Notes under the pieces: model-generated
Told to the model about the DNA's origin: nothing
What the model saw: only the letters and a program-made list of their open reading frames with translations
The model's database searches: none
Made by a program: the position numbers and the translations under genes
Shown: positions 9,301 to 19,100 of the stretch, piece after piece
Numbering within the stretch: position 1 is the stretch's first letter
How the letters are laid out: the number at the start of each line of letters is the position of its first letter
Assembly: GCF_003667525.1 (NCBI RefSeq)
Contig: NZ_RCUW01000007.1
Coordinates: 62,001 to 126,000 of the forward strand
Reading direction: 5' to 3'
DNA from: Mycetocola_B reblochoni
GTDB taxonomy: Bacteria > Actinomycetota > Actinomycetes > Actinomycetales > Microbacteriaceae
Length of the DNA: 64,000 nucleotides

Positions 9301-10124
9301 CCCCAGGCCGCGCTCACGACGGCAGCGGGCGACACTCCGAGGGCGCGGGCCCTGGCGCGCAGTGCCGCGCCGTCCTGCCGGTGCCGCACTCCCCGGTCGG
9401 CCGCGACGGGCACATGCTCGTCGGGCGTGGCGTCGTGTGCTGCCAAGATCGTCGCCTCGGTCACGCCGTCCAGGAGGTCGACGACGACCGCACCGTCTGT
9501 CGGGTCGTGCTCCTCGGGGACGACGACGTCGAGGTAGTCGACGAACTGCGCCTCGGGCTCAGGAGGCGTCGCTCCGGTCGCTCGGTCAAGGATCTCCTCC
9601 AGCAGCAGCGGTATCGACCAGCCGTCGAGAAGCAGGTGGTGCGCGGTCACCAGCAGCACCGCCCTGGTCTCCGAGACGCACAGCAGCGCGACGCGGATGA
9701 GCGGCGGCCGCTGCGGATCGAACCCCCTGGCCCATTCGGCGGCTGCGACCGCCTGGACCTGTACGGCGGTCGCAGCCTCTCCGCGCACGGCGCCTCGGGC
9801 CTCGGCGAGGTCGACGACCGTCACCTCGGGTTCGACGCGATCGGGCACGAACTGCACCGGGTCGCTGTCCGTTCCCGCGAAGAAGCCGACCCGCAGGTTC
9901 TCGTGGGCGACGAGGACATCCGCGACCGCCGCGCGCAGGGCGTCCTCGGACAGATCGCCCTCCACCTCGACCGCCGCCTGGAGCAGATAGGTCGGAGAGG
10001 TTCCGGTCTCCCGCTCCCACAGCGAGTGGAAGAGCAGCCCGTGCTGCAGCGGGGTGAGCGGCCAGACGTCGAGGACGGCGGTGGTCGAGGGGGAAGCGGT
10101 CGAGGGGGAAGCGGTCGTGCTCAC
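3345..10124 (-). CDS. NRPS2: C-A(Ser)-T-C-A(Orn)-T-(TE start)
   Basis: A 2259-residue two-module synthetase acting after NRPS1. Domains: C (about 18-440, HHLLLDG at 162-168), A (about 480-985), T (DSI serine near 1041), C (about 1105-1545, HHILTDG near 1258), A (about 1575-2090), T (GGHSL near 2150), then the first 45 or so residues of a thioesterase. Specificity residues of the first A domain (FDVSVWE, LHFVPSM, LCSGE, NLYGP, AIDV) read D-V-W-H-L-S-L-I-D-K, the standard serine code. The second (FDMSWEE, VNVTP, LLGGE, DLYGP, TINA) reads D-M-E-N-L-G-L-I-N-K, the ornithine code known from exochelin synthetases. A Thr/Asp-rich linker (nt about 7090-7165) precedes the first T. The start is GTG, overlapping the NRPS1 stop as GTGA. 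The frame stops 14 codons after a G7 run. Confidence 0.93.
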   Translation of the reverse strand: MSTTASPSTASPSTTAVLDVWPLTPLQHGLLFHSLWERETGTSPTYLLQAAVEVEGDLSEDALRAAVADVLVAHENLRVGFFAGTDSDPVQFVPDRVEPEVTVVDLAEARGAVRGEAATAVQVQAVAAAEWARGFDPQRPPLIRVALLCVSETRAVLLVTAHHLLLDGWSIPLLLEEILDRATGATPPEPEAQFVDYLDVVVPEEHDPTDGAVVVDLLDGVTEATILAAHDATPDEHVPVAADRGVRHRQDGAALRARARALGVSPAAVVSAAWGIVLGHIVDREDVVFGFTVSGRGVGVPGADRIIGLLGNTLPFRVRANAGDAVSHVIQQAHRTQGTLAAAPSADLRAAQSSLGIAPLFDSLLVVENYPDAVADWTSADGHLRVVGTWARDEVHYPLALLVETGDTIRLEVVARPGSRYGAEAVLTLVDAVLDGIIADPDVRVARVPLRNGTTATDDVGGLLDGGPAPEADLDALLDAVRESRSAQIAVVAGDRRITTSVLHAAADQLAGVFAEGSGTVALLAPRSAALVIGVLAALRAARPFVALDPDLPTERTRDALADSGATTLYFAPECEALAAELGSTGPSSAPVTDVALGVGRVRELRDRTMVPPSDSSDADPRRRSDAPAYLVFTSGTTGRPKACVNTRGGLAVRLSWMRDRYRIDADDVILHKTPLTFDVSVWELILPLVTGARLVLAPPGAHRDPEALDALIAAERITTLHFVPSMLSAYLDLVPDPAWSSVARILCSGESLPTAVAERAATLASAPVHNLYGPAEAAIDVTAGDHAERATGASAPIGGATPGTALRVLDRFLRPVGPGGIGELYLDGAQLAHGYAGRTALTAERFVADPGGSGARLYRTGDLVERTSAGLVHRGRVDDQVKIRGMRVEPGETQAVLTGLPGVSAAVVLVEEDPTPTLIALVVPERNDGPPLCAQDILDAASTLLPEAQRPVAVAFTDLVPTTANGKLDRREALRRIREARTVSATGTDTTDIDATDADATGADDADPTGIRTRLLATAREILGAHVRVDDDLFAAGLDSISAIRFVARARRAGAVVTLGTVFDARTVSALVGRAIDTGPEEEEAVPADAGSTVARTDRIVLDAHERSDLDRRFPGWEAVLPLGPLQEGLYVHTRLGAAADDVDVYVVQHKITLDSQVDADALRRAGDALLRRHASLRAGFVDDRRGRPLSVIVPPVPLPFADVDLQGLPEAEQEAELENLTVAQVDEGFDLAAPPLIRLVLVRLAPARAMVSLVHHHILTDGWSQTLLLEDLFELYDRALAVPGPVSDDGLPPTADYAEYLAWVGAQDHEAGVDTWRSALAGLPGPTLVEPRSIAAPPVLSESVHAELDASLSSGLAALARRSSVTLSTVLGYAWAHVLRGITGQDDVVFGTTVSGRPAEVAHVDRMVGLLMNTVPVRVRIRPGRVLADELRTHMTAQSEVMHAHHVGLSYVQQASGQAVLFDTLYVFRNLPVDEASQSETFLRHGISEAEAHDGTHYSLAMTVNPGERLEVALAYRPDVVDAGRAERYLDRYLAVLAHLAEDTGEPVSRIPVAVAEDRPAIDRVNAEATEVAPASRHGVDDGTVADLLADAAARHPERTALVGQDVEGGAASWTFARLQHEIDRIAALVAARTHGPGSVVALELPRTIEHVAAIFGVLRSGRAYLPLDLAHPTERRRRLADRAGAELVIVPPGSSGTTGAAGDVPGGIPRLELPHASDAAPDEGGPEVTLPQLTPAHAAYTIFTSGSTGEPKGVVVPHRGLLTMYDNHLEAIFRPTIARAGRSPLRIAHTVSFSFDMSWEELFWLLDGHEVHIVDEESRLDVEALVAHYGQVGIDVVNVTPSFARELLRAGLLDHRPPALVLLGGEAVPAELWTTLHHHPHTAGYDLYGPTEFTINALGVDLASGTAPCLGRPILGARAYVLDSGLREVPPGGIGELYLAGDGLARGYDRQTALTAARFVADPFGGPGERLYRTGDRVHRRPDGGIEYRGRDDGQVKVRGYRIELAEVEKAAESHPRVAQAAASVGGATGDVLRLHVVVAPGLEAWPTTNEAGDAEQVLLDDVLLDDVRSHLARILPPYAIPSLFAVVPVIPLTVNGKVDREALPVPRGSGNGEPPQGRAERLVAEVFGHVLGVAVRHRDEGFFDLGGHSLLAMRVVAQLGEELGVRVPVGTVMAAPTVRALAAAIGDPARDAGLAPVLVLREPASEESPLFCVHPAGGFAWQFAPLVRFLPVGVGVVGLQAPLLSGGRERGDGRG

Positions 10125-13100
10125 GGGGTCTCCTCCAGGAGTCGTTCGATGCTGCTGAGATCGCGTGGGGCGAGGCGGGCGCGGGTCCGTCTCGCTCCGC
10201 GGGGTGCCGTCGGTCCGGTCTCCCCCACGGGGACGGCGGCGGCGGCGAGACCGGCGAGCCTCTCGTGTGCGAACACCTGCCCGGGGGTGATCGTGAAGCC
10301 CCGCGCGCGCACGAGCGCCACCAGGCGGATCGAGGAGATGCTGTCGCCGCCGAGCTCGAAGAAGGCCTCCTCCGGCGAGACGCGCGAGCGCTCGAGGATC
10401 TCGGCCACCGCCTCGACGACCGCGCGCTCCGCGTCGTTCTCCGGTCCGCGGCCCGACGCGACGACCGCGACCGGATCCGGGAGCGCTCCGCGATCGATCT
10501 TCCCGTTGAGGGTGAGCGGGATCGCATCCAGCACGGTGACGATGCGCGGCACGGAGGCCAGGGGCACCGTCGCCGCGACGGCATCCCGCACCACAGCGCC
10601 ATCCAGGGTGATGCCCTGCTCCGGGGTCACGTATCCGAGCAGCCGCGCACGACCGCTCGAATCCGTGCGGACGACGGCCGCAGCCCGGTGCACCCCCTCG
10701 ACGCCGCGCAATGCGGACTCGATCTCACCGAGTTCGAGTCGATGGCCGTCGACCTTCACCTGGTCGTCGATCCGTCGGAGGAAGCGCAGCGTGCCCGAGG
10801 CCTCTCGGCGAACCAGGTCGCCCGTGCGGTACATCCTGGCCCCCGGCTCTCCGGTCGGGTCTGCCACGAAACGGCCGGCTGTGAGGTCAGGACGATCCCG
10901 ATATCCGCGAGCGAGTTGCGGACCGGCGAGGTAGAGCTCCCCCGCGACGCCGTGCGGCACGCGGCGCAGGGCATCGTCGAGGACGACGGCTCCCACTCCC
11001 GCGAAGGGACGGCCGATCGGGACGCTCGCGTCAGGTGCGTCGCCGCCCAGCATCGCACCCATCGCCCAGACGGTCGCCTCCGTGGGACCGTAGACGACAC
11101 GGGCGGCACGGCAGGCGGAACGCAGTCCACGCGCCAGATCCGCGGGAACCGCCTCACCACCCACGAGAGCCGTCACCGCACCCCATGCCTCCGGCTGCTC
11201 CTCCAGCAGCGGCCGCCACAGCGACGGCGTCGCCTGCACCACGGTGCACGCCTCACGCCGGGCGAGCGCGGCGAGACGATCCGGGTCGCGGACCTCCTCC
11301 CGACTCGCGATCACGACCGCCGCACCACTGAGGAGCGGAACGAACAGCTCCAGTGCGGCGATGTCGAACGAGACCGTGGTGACCGCGAGCAGACGGTCCA
11401 CAGCAGTCAGCGCGAGCACGGACCGCTCATGCGAGAGGAACGCATCGAGCGCCGAGCGCGAGACGATCACCCCCTTGGGCCGACCGGTCGATCCCGAGGT
11501 GTAGATCACATACGCCGCGCTCTCCGCCGGGGCGGGAGCGCCGCGCACCACCCCGGCCGCGGCGTAGACGCCACCCGAGACGGGAGCGACGGCGTGCACG
11601 GAGAGCTCGGACCGACCTCGTCCCGCGCCGTGCGTGCTCTCGTCGACGAGCACGAGGACCGGATCGGCGTCGTCCAGCATCAGTCGCAGGCGGGCGTCGG
11701 GGTAGTCCACGTCCAGCGGCACGTACGCGGCGCCCGCCGCGAGCACGCCGATGAGCGCGGCGAGGAGCACGGGCGTGCGACCGACGGCGACCGCCACGCG
11801 ATCCTCCGGGCCGATACCGCGCGCGCGGAGTGCTCCGGCGATCCCGGCGGCGCGGCCGAGGAGCGTGGCGTAGTCCCAGGTCTCCCCGTCTCCTCGCAGC
11901 GCGACCGCCGATGGCGTCTCGAGGGCGCGAGCGGTGAGCGCGTCGAGCACAGGGGTCACGCGGTACCGCTCGTCCTCCTCCGGGATGCGTGCCGGTTCAT
12001 CGGGCAGCCGGGCGTCGAGCGCGCAGACGGGGGCCGTCGGGTCGGCGAGCAGCCGGTCGATCCAGGTGACCAGACGCAGAGCGAGCCGCTCCGCCGTCGC
12101 CCGGTCGAATAGCTCGGCCGCGGCGACGATCGTGAGCGCACCGTCCGCGTCGCCGGAGTCGCGCGCGTCCTCGGGGTCCCGATAGCGGATCGCCAGGTCG
12201 AATCGTGCGGCGTCGACGAGCCCGGGGCGCTCGACGGCCGGCCCTGCGGGCAGGTCGAGAGCACCCGCCTCCTGCTCTTCGACCGTCACCATGGTCTGGA
12301 ACAGCGGATGCCGGGCCAGCGACCGCCGAGGCGCACAGGCGTCGACGATCTCCTCGAAGGGCACTCCGACATCGTCGAGCGCGTCGAGCAGGGCATCGCG
12401 CGCGCGCTCGACGAGTGCGGAGAACGTCGCATCGCCGGCGACGTCGATGCGCAGCGGCAGCGTGTTGACGAGATAGCCGACGGTCCGCTCGAACCGCGCG
12501 TCGCGGGTCGTGGCAGGGGTGCCGAGGACGATGTCGGTCCCCGCCCCCAGGGCGCGGAAGAGACTCGCGACGGCGGCCTGCAGCACCATGAGCCGGGTCG
12601 CTCCCTGTGCGGTAGCGAAGGCGTCGAGCGCCGCCACCATCTTCGGGGGGACGGGGACGGCGACGGTCTCCGCCCGATATCCGGCCTTCTCCGGACGGGG
12701 ACGGTCCGTCGGCAGGTCGAGCTCGACGGGGATGCCCCGCAGGCGTTCCCGCCAACGCTCCACCGCGACCGCCTCGGAAGTCGCCTCGGCGGCGGCGAAG
12801 GCACCGAAGGGCACCGTGGCCGCAGGTGCGCGACCGGCGAGGAGTGCGGAGAGGTCCTCGCGGATCACTCGGAACGAGGTCTCGTCCACCGCGATGTGGT
12901 GCGCGGCGATCACGAGCACGTCACCCTCGGAGCTGCGCAGGAGGGCGGCGCGGACCGGCGGAGCGGCGAACACGTCGAAGACGTGTTCTTCCTCACGCGC
13001 GACGGCGACCTCGAGTCCGCCGTCGAGTCCGCCGTCGCCGTCGACGTCGACCACGGCGAATGACATCGGCGGATGCGCGAGGACCTCGGCGTCGAAGCCG

Positions 13101-16100
13101 CCGTCGGTGCGGCGATAGACAGTGCGAAGTACCGCGTGGTGGGCGACGAGCGCCTCCCAGGCCCGCTGCAGTTGCGCCGCACTCACGCCGGTCGGCAAGT
13201 CGTACGACACCGGAACCGTGTAGGTCGCCGTCGGCCCCTCCAGTTCGGCGAGGAACAGCAGCCGTCGCTGTGCGGCCGAGACCGGGATCGCACCTGCCTC
13301 CGGGGTCTCTGCCGGCGTCGCGTCCGCGGGGGCCGTCGTCGACGCCTTCGCGCGAGCGGCGATGCGATGCAGGACGCGTTCCTGCAGGATGTCGCGCACA
13401 CTGAGGGCATATCCCGCACGACGCATGGCCCCGAGAACGCGCAGCGCGGTGAGCGAATGCCCGCCGAGCGCGAAGAAGTCGTCATCCATCGACACGTCGG
13501 CGCCGCCGATCACAGCGGCGACCGCGGCGACGAGGGCATGCTCCTGGGCCGTCGTCGGCGCGATGATCCTCCTGGTCGGATCTTCACCGGGTGACGCGAG
13601 AGCGAGCGCGCGGACCGCCGCGCGGTCGACTTTCCCGCTCACGGTCACCGGAATCGCATCGGTCACCGCGATCCGGGCGGGTACAGCGGCCGCCGGAAGC
13701 AACGCGGCCAGCCCCTCCCGCAGGCGGGTGCTCGTGGGCGTCGCGCCGTCGGAGACGGTGACGACGGCGAGGAGGCGCGCCCCCACGGGGCCCTCCGCGT
13801 CCAGTGCCGCCGCCGCCTGCGAGACCCCGTCCAGGCTGCGGAGCGCGGCCTCGACCTCGCCGAGCTCGATCCGATTGCCGGCGACCTTCACCTGATCGTC
13901 GAGCCGCCCGTGGTACTCGACGCGCCCCGCCCCGTCCACACGGACGAGGTCGCCCGTCCGGTACCGTCGGGCACCGCCGGGAGCGGCGACGAAGCGCGAT
14001 GCCGTGAGATCGGAGCGACCCAGATACCCGCGGGCGAGCTGTCCGCCCTCCAGGTAGAGCTCCCCGCGCGTGCCGACGGCCACCGGACGCAGCCACGCGT
14101 CCAGGACCACCGCGGACGCGCCGGGCACCGGTGTTCCGATCAGCGGCTCCGCGCTCTCCGCCACGATCGCGCCGAGCGCATCGACCGTCGCCTCGGTGGG
14201 CCCGTAGAGGTTGAGCGTCCGTGTTGCGGCGGACCTCTCGCGCATGGCCGACCAGAGCGCCGTGCTGACCGCTTCGCCGCCGAGCAGCACCTCGGGGAGC
14301 GGACGGTCCCCGTCGAAGAGCCCCTCCCCGACCAGCTGCTCCGCCAGCACGGGGGCGACATCGATGACATCCGCTCCCCGCGCCCTGTCGGCGAAGAGTG
14401 CGGGATCGCGACGCTCATCATCGTCGAGGAGGATCAGCTCATGACCGGCGAACAGCCAGTGAAGCTGGATGAGCGAAGTATCGAAGGCGAACGATGCGGA
14501 GTGCACCGCGACGATTCGTCCCCGCCCTTCCTCCGCCGTCAGGCGGGCGACGAGTTCGGCCTGACGCCCCGAGCGCAGGCCATCGAAGTGAGTGTCGAGC
14601 GCATCTCTGGTGAGCACGACGCCCTTCGGGCGGCCGGTCGAACCGGAGGTGAAGATGACGTAGGCCGCCGCGGAACCGTGAACGGATCGCGGTTGGAGCG
14701 TCGCCGGTGGGATCTCAGCCGGGTCGAGGATCACGATTCCCGCATCAGCCGCCAGCGCGGCCGCCACACTCGCCCGCGGGGCGATCATGAGAGTCGGTCG
14801 CGCCTCGGCGAGAACGTCGCGCACCCGCTCATGCGGGGAGGAGACGTCGATGGGAAGGTAGGCGGCGCCGGCCGACAGCGTCGCGATGATGGCCGCGACG
14901 GCCTCGACGCTCCGGGGCACGGCGAGGGCGACGATGTGCTCCGGTCCGGCACCGGCGCGCTCCAGAGCCGCTTGGATCCCCCCGGCGATGTCGGCGAGGT
15001 CCGCCGCGCGGAGTGCCCGATCTCGGAAGCGCAGAGCGACGGCGTGCGGTTCGCTCGCCACGGCGGCGCGGAAGGAGGCCAGGACGGCGGAGGCTCCGCC
15101 GTCGTCGGGCGGCGTGCGCTCCGGCTCGGGTCCGACGAGTACCTGCTCGCCGTCCTTGACGGGCAGGGTGGCCGGGGCGGCATCGAGGTCGTCCGAGAGC
15201 CGCGCGAGGACCAGGGCGAACTCCGCGGCGAGCGCGACCGCTCGTTTCTCGGGGATGCGCGCGACATCGTGCTCGAGCGCGATGCGGAGTCCCTCCCCCG
15301 GGAGCACGGTGATCCCGACCGCGTAGTGCGTGCCACCGGCCGCCTGCACCTCGCCGACCCTGAGCCGTCCCTCACCGGCGGCCACCGGGGAGGGGTAGTT
15401 CTCGACCACCACGAGCGTGTCGAAGAGGGTTCCCACGCCCACGAGGGATTCGATGTCGGAGAGCGGGAGCGCCTCGTGATCGTGGAGCCCGGCGCGCTGC
15501 TGCTGCAGGTCGGCGAGGTGGGCCGAGAACGGGACCTCCGGACGCATCCGGAGGCGCACGGGCACCGTCACCGAGAGGAGGCCGACCACGCGGTCCACGC
15601 CCTCGACGGCGGTGGCGCGCCCGGCGGTCGTCATGCCGACGACCACGTCTGTGCGACCGGCGGCACGTCCGGCCACGTGCGCCCAGGCACCGACCACGAC
15701 CACGCCTGCAGTGAGCCCCGCTGTCTGTGCCGCGACCAGCAGCCGCTCCCCTGCCCGGGGATCCAGGGGCACCTCGATGGTCCGAGTGCCGTTCGCTCGA
15801 CCCGCTTCGTCGTCGGCGCCCCCCTGGTCGGGTTGTGCTGCGGGTGCGAGCAAAGTGGGACCGTCGAGGCCGGCGAGGTGGGCAGCCCACGCGTGGCGTG
15901 CAGGCGTCGGATCGACGGCCTCCTGCGCGACGAGGGTGCGGCGCAGGTCTGCCCAGCCGTCTGCAACGGTCTCCCCGGCCGCGGCGGCGACGACGCGCTC
16001 GATGAGCAGGGGTGTGGACCAGCCGTCGATCACGAGATGGTGCGCGGCGAGCACGAGCACGGCGGCGGAGCGACCGCTGCGCACCACGTGTGCGTGCACG

Positions 16101-19100
16101 AGCGGCGGGCGGGAGACATCGCTCGTGCGGGCGAGTTCCGCGTCGACGAGCGCCGCGACCGTCTTCTCGGCCCGGGCGGCGAGCGCGGTGACCCTCCCCT
16201 CACGATCACCCTCTTCGGGATCGTCCTCGTGGAGGGTCACGTCGACGTCGGCCAGGCGAGGCACGAGCTGCACGGGGCGCTCGGCGAGGTCGACCACGAA
16301 GGCGGCTCCGAGCTGCGGGTGCGCCCGCACCACGGTACGCACGGCCTGTGCGATCCGCTCCAGCTCCAGCGGCTCCGCGTCGTCGCCTCGGGGATCCTCG
16401 AGGGGGATCGTCGTGACGGTCGCATAGACGTCTTCGTCGCCGTCGCGGAGCGCATGGAACAGCAGCCCCTCCTGCAGCGCGGTAAGCGGTGCGATGTCGC
16501 GGAGGGCTCCCCTCTCCGCCTCGACCCGTTCGATCATTCGGGGAACGAGGCCGGGCAGCGCCGCCTCGGCCGGGATGAGGGTGGCCGCAGGCGCGGCCTC
16601 CGGTGCGCTGAGCCGATCAGCGAGGTCGGCGAACCCCTCGAGGGCGCGGTCCCATGCCTCCAGCAGTGTCGGGAGCGTGTCGGCGAGTGCCGGAGCCACC
16701 GTCCATTCGACCTCCAGGCCTCGGTCGCCGGGGGCGACAAACACCGCGACCTCGATCGCGTGACCGAGCCGGAGCCGATCCGGATGATGCACGGTGAACG
16801 GACGCTCCCCTCGCAGCACGGCCCCCGAGGTCTTCTCGTCGGTCGCGGGAGTGGTGTCTCCGAAGCGGCCGAGATAGTTCAACAGCACGCCCGGCACTGC
16901 CCTGTCCGCGACCGCATCCGCCCCGTAGCCGTCGTGCGGCACCTCGGCCCTGGCCTGGCGCACGGCGCGGACGGCACGGGTCAGACGCTCTGACTCGGCG
17001 GCGCCGCGTGCGGGGAGATCGACCGCCACCGGGAACTCGGTCGTGAACCAGCCGATGCCGTCGGTCAGCTCCTCGCCGTCGTCCAGCGGCTCGCGGCCGT
17101 GGGTCTCCCACTCCACGAGCAGCGTGCCCTCGGCCTCCGCCCAGTCCTGCAGCGCCACGGCGAGAGCGCCGACGAGGACCGCGTCCGGCCGCGCATCCAG
17201 CATCAGCGGGATCCGATCGAGCACTGCCGCCGCGACCCGAGGATCGGTGCCACGCCAGACGCGAACCGCCGTCGAGGCCGCCGGGCCCGGGATCGGGTGC
17301 GGGAAGACCGCGCAGGATCGAGCGGCGATACCGCGCCAGTGGCTCTCTTCAGCGGCATCGAGACGGCGTTCCTCGAGCGCCTGAGCACGGTGACGCCAGA
17401 CGGACTCCGGCCCAGCAGGGAGCGGATGTCCGTCGAGGAGTCGTCCCAGCTCGTCGATGAGGATGCGCCAGGAGACGCCGTCGACGACGAAGTGGTGCGC
17501 GACGAGGACGAGCACCCCGTCCACGGGGACGAGCCCGGCGGCCACCATGCGCCCCGCGGTCGGATCCAGTGCGTCCCGCAGCCGGGAATGGAGCTCACCC
17601 GCATCGGCGCCCTCCAGGAGCGGGATCGGTGCGGACGCCGCGGGGATCTCGGCACGCCAGGTCTTGTCCGGCTGCTCCCGCACGACGAGGGAGAGCACCG
17701 GGTGCCGAGAGAGCAGGCCGGCGAGCGCGGCCGTCACCCCGGCGGCGTCAGCCCCCGCCACACGGAGTTCGATGCTCTGCGCGTAGTCCCGCACGACCCC
17801 GAGAGAGGGGGCGAGCGCCCTCAGCGCCCTCGCCACCGGAGGCAACGGCACCGGGCCCGTCGCCGCCGTGGCCGGTCGGACCGGCGCTCCGCCCGGGGTG
17901 TCGAGGGGACGCAGGAGCGGCGCGAGACCCTGCGCCGTGCGCGCCGCGAACAGCTCGCGCGGTCGAGTCACCCAACCGGCCTGCCGCAGCTTCGCCGTGA
18001 TAGTGATCACCGAGATGCTGTCTCCGCCGAGCACGATGACGTCGGCGTCGGCGGGGACCGTGTCGAGCCCGAGCACGTCGCCGATCGCCCGGCACACCGC
18101 GCGCTCACGGTCGTTCGCGGGCGCGACTCCGGCAGACCGGGTGCGCACCGGATCCGGCAGTGCGGCGACGTCGAGTTTGCCGTGCGCCGTCTGCGGCAGC
18201 TCGGGCAGCACGACGATGCCGTGCGGGACGAGGTGGTCGGGCAGCATGCTCCGAAGCGCGCAGAGCAGGGCTTCCGCGTCGAGGATGCCATCGGTCACGG
18301 TCGGCTCGGCGACTTCGACGGAGACGGCGTACGCGAACAGGCGGGCCGATGCCCCGACTCCGCGCACGATGGCCTCGGCGCGGGCCACATGCGGCAGGGA
18401 GGCGAGAGCGCTGCGCACTTCGCCGAGCTCGACCCTGTGTCCGCGGACCTTGACCTGGTCGTCGCGGCGGCCGCAGGTGGACAGCAGCCCATCCTCCTCC
18501 ACGCGCACGATGTCGCCGGTGAGGTAGATCCGGCCTCCGCCACCGCGTGGATCCGCGACGAAGCGGGCGGCGGTGAGACCGGCCATCCCCAGGTAGCCGC
18601 GGGCGAGGTGGGGCCCGGCGAGCGCGAGCTCCCCCGCGACGCCGACGGGTACGGAGTGGAGCGCGGCGTCGAGCACCAGTGCGTCAGTACCCGCGAGCGC
18701 CCGGCCGATGCGCGGCTCGAGGCCTTCCACGACGGCGCCGAGCGCATCGACCGTGGCCTCGGTCGGACCGTAGAAGTTGTAGGCGGCGAGGGGTGCGGCG
18801 GCCAGCCGTCGCCACAGCTCGGGCGATGCGGCCTCTCCGCCGATGAGCAGAAGCACCGGCGTGTGCGCGGTCTCCAGCAGACCGGCATCCACGAGGGCGG
18901 AGGCGAACGTCGGAGTCACATCGAGGGTGTCGATGTGCAGGCGATCCACGGCCTCGACGATCTCGCGCGCGTCACGACGGTCATCCTCGTCGAACACGAT
19001 GAGCTCGTGGCCGAGCAGGAGCCAAAGCACCTGCTCCCACGAGGAGTCGAAGGCGAAGGATGCCGTGTGCGCTGCCCGGAGCCGCCGTCCGGCCCGCGCC

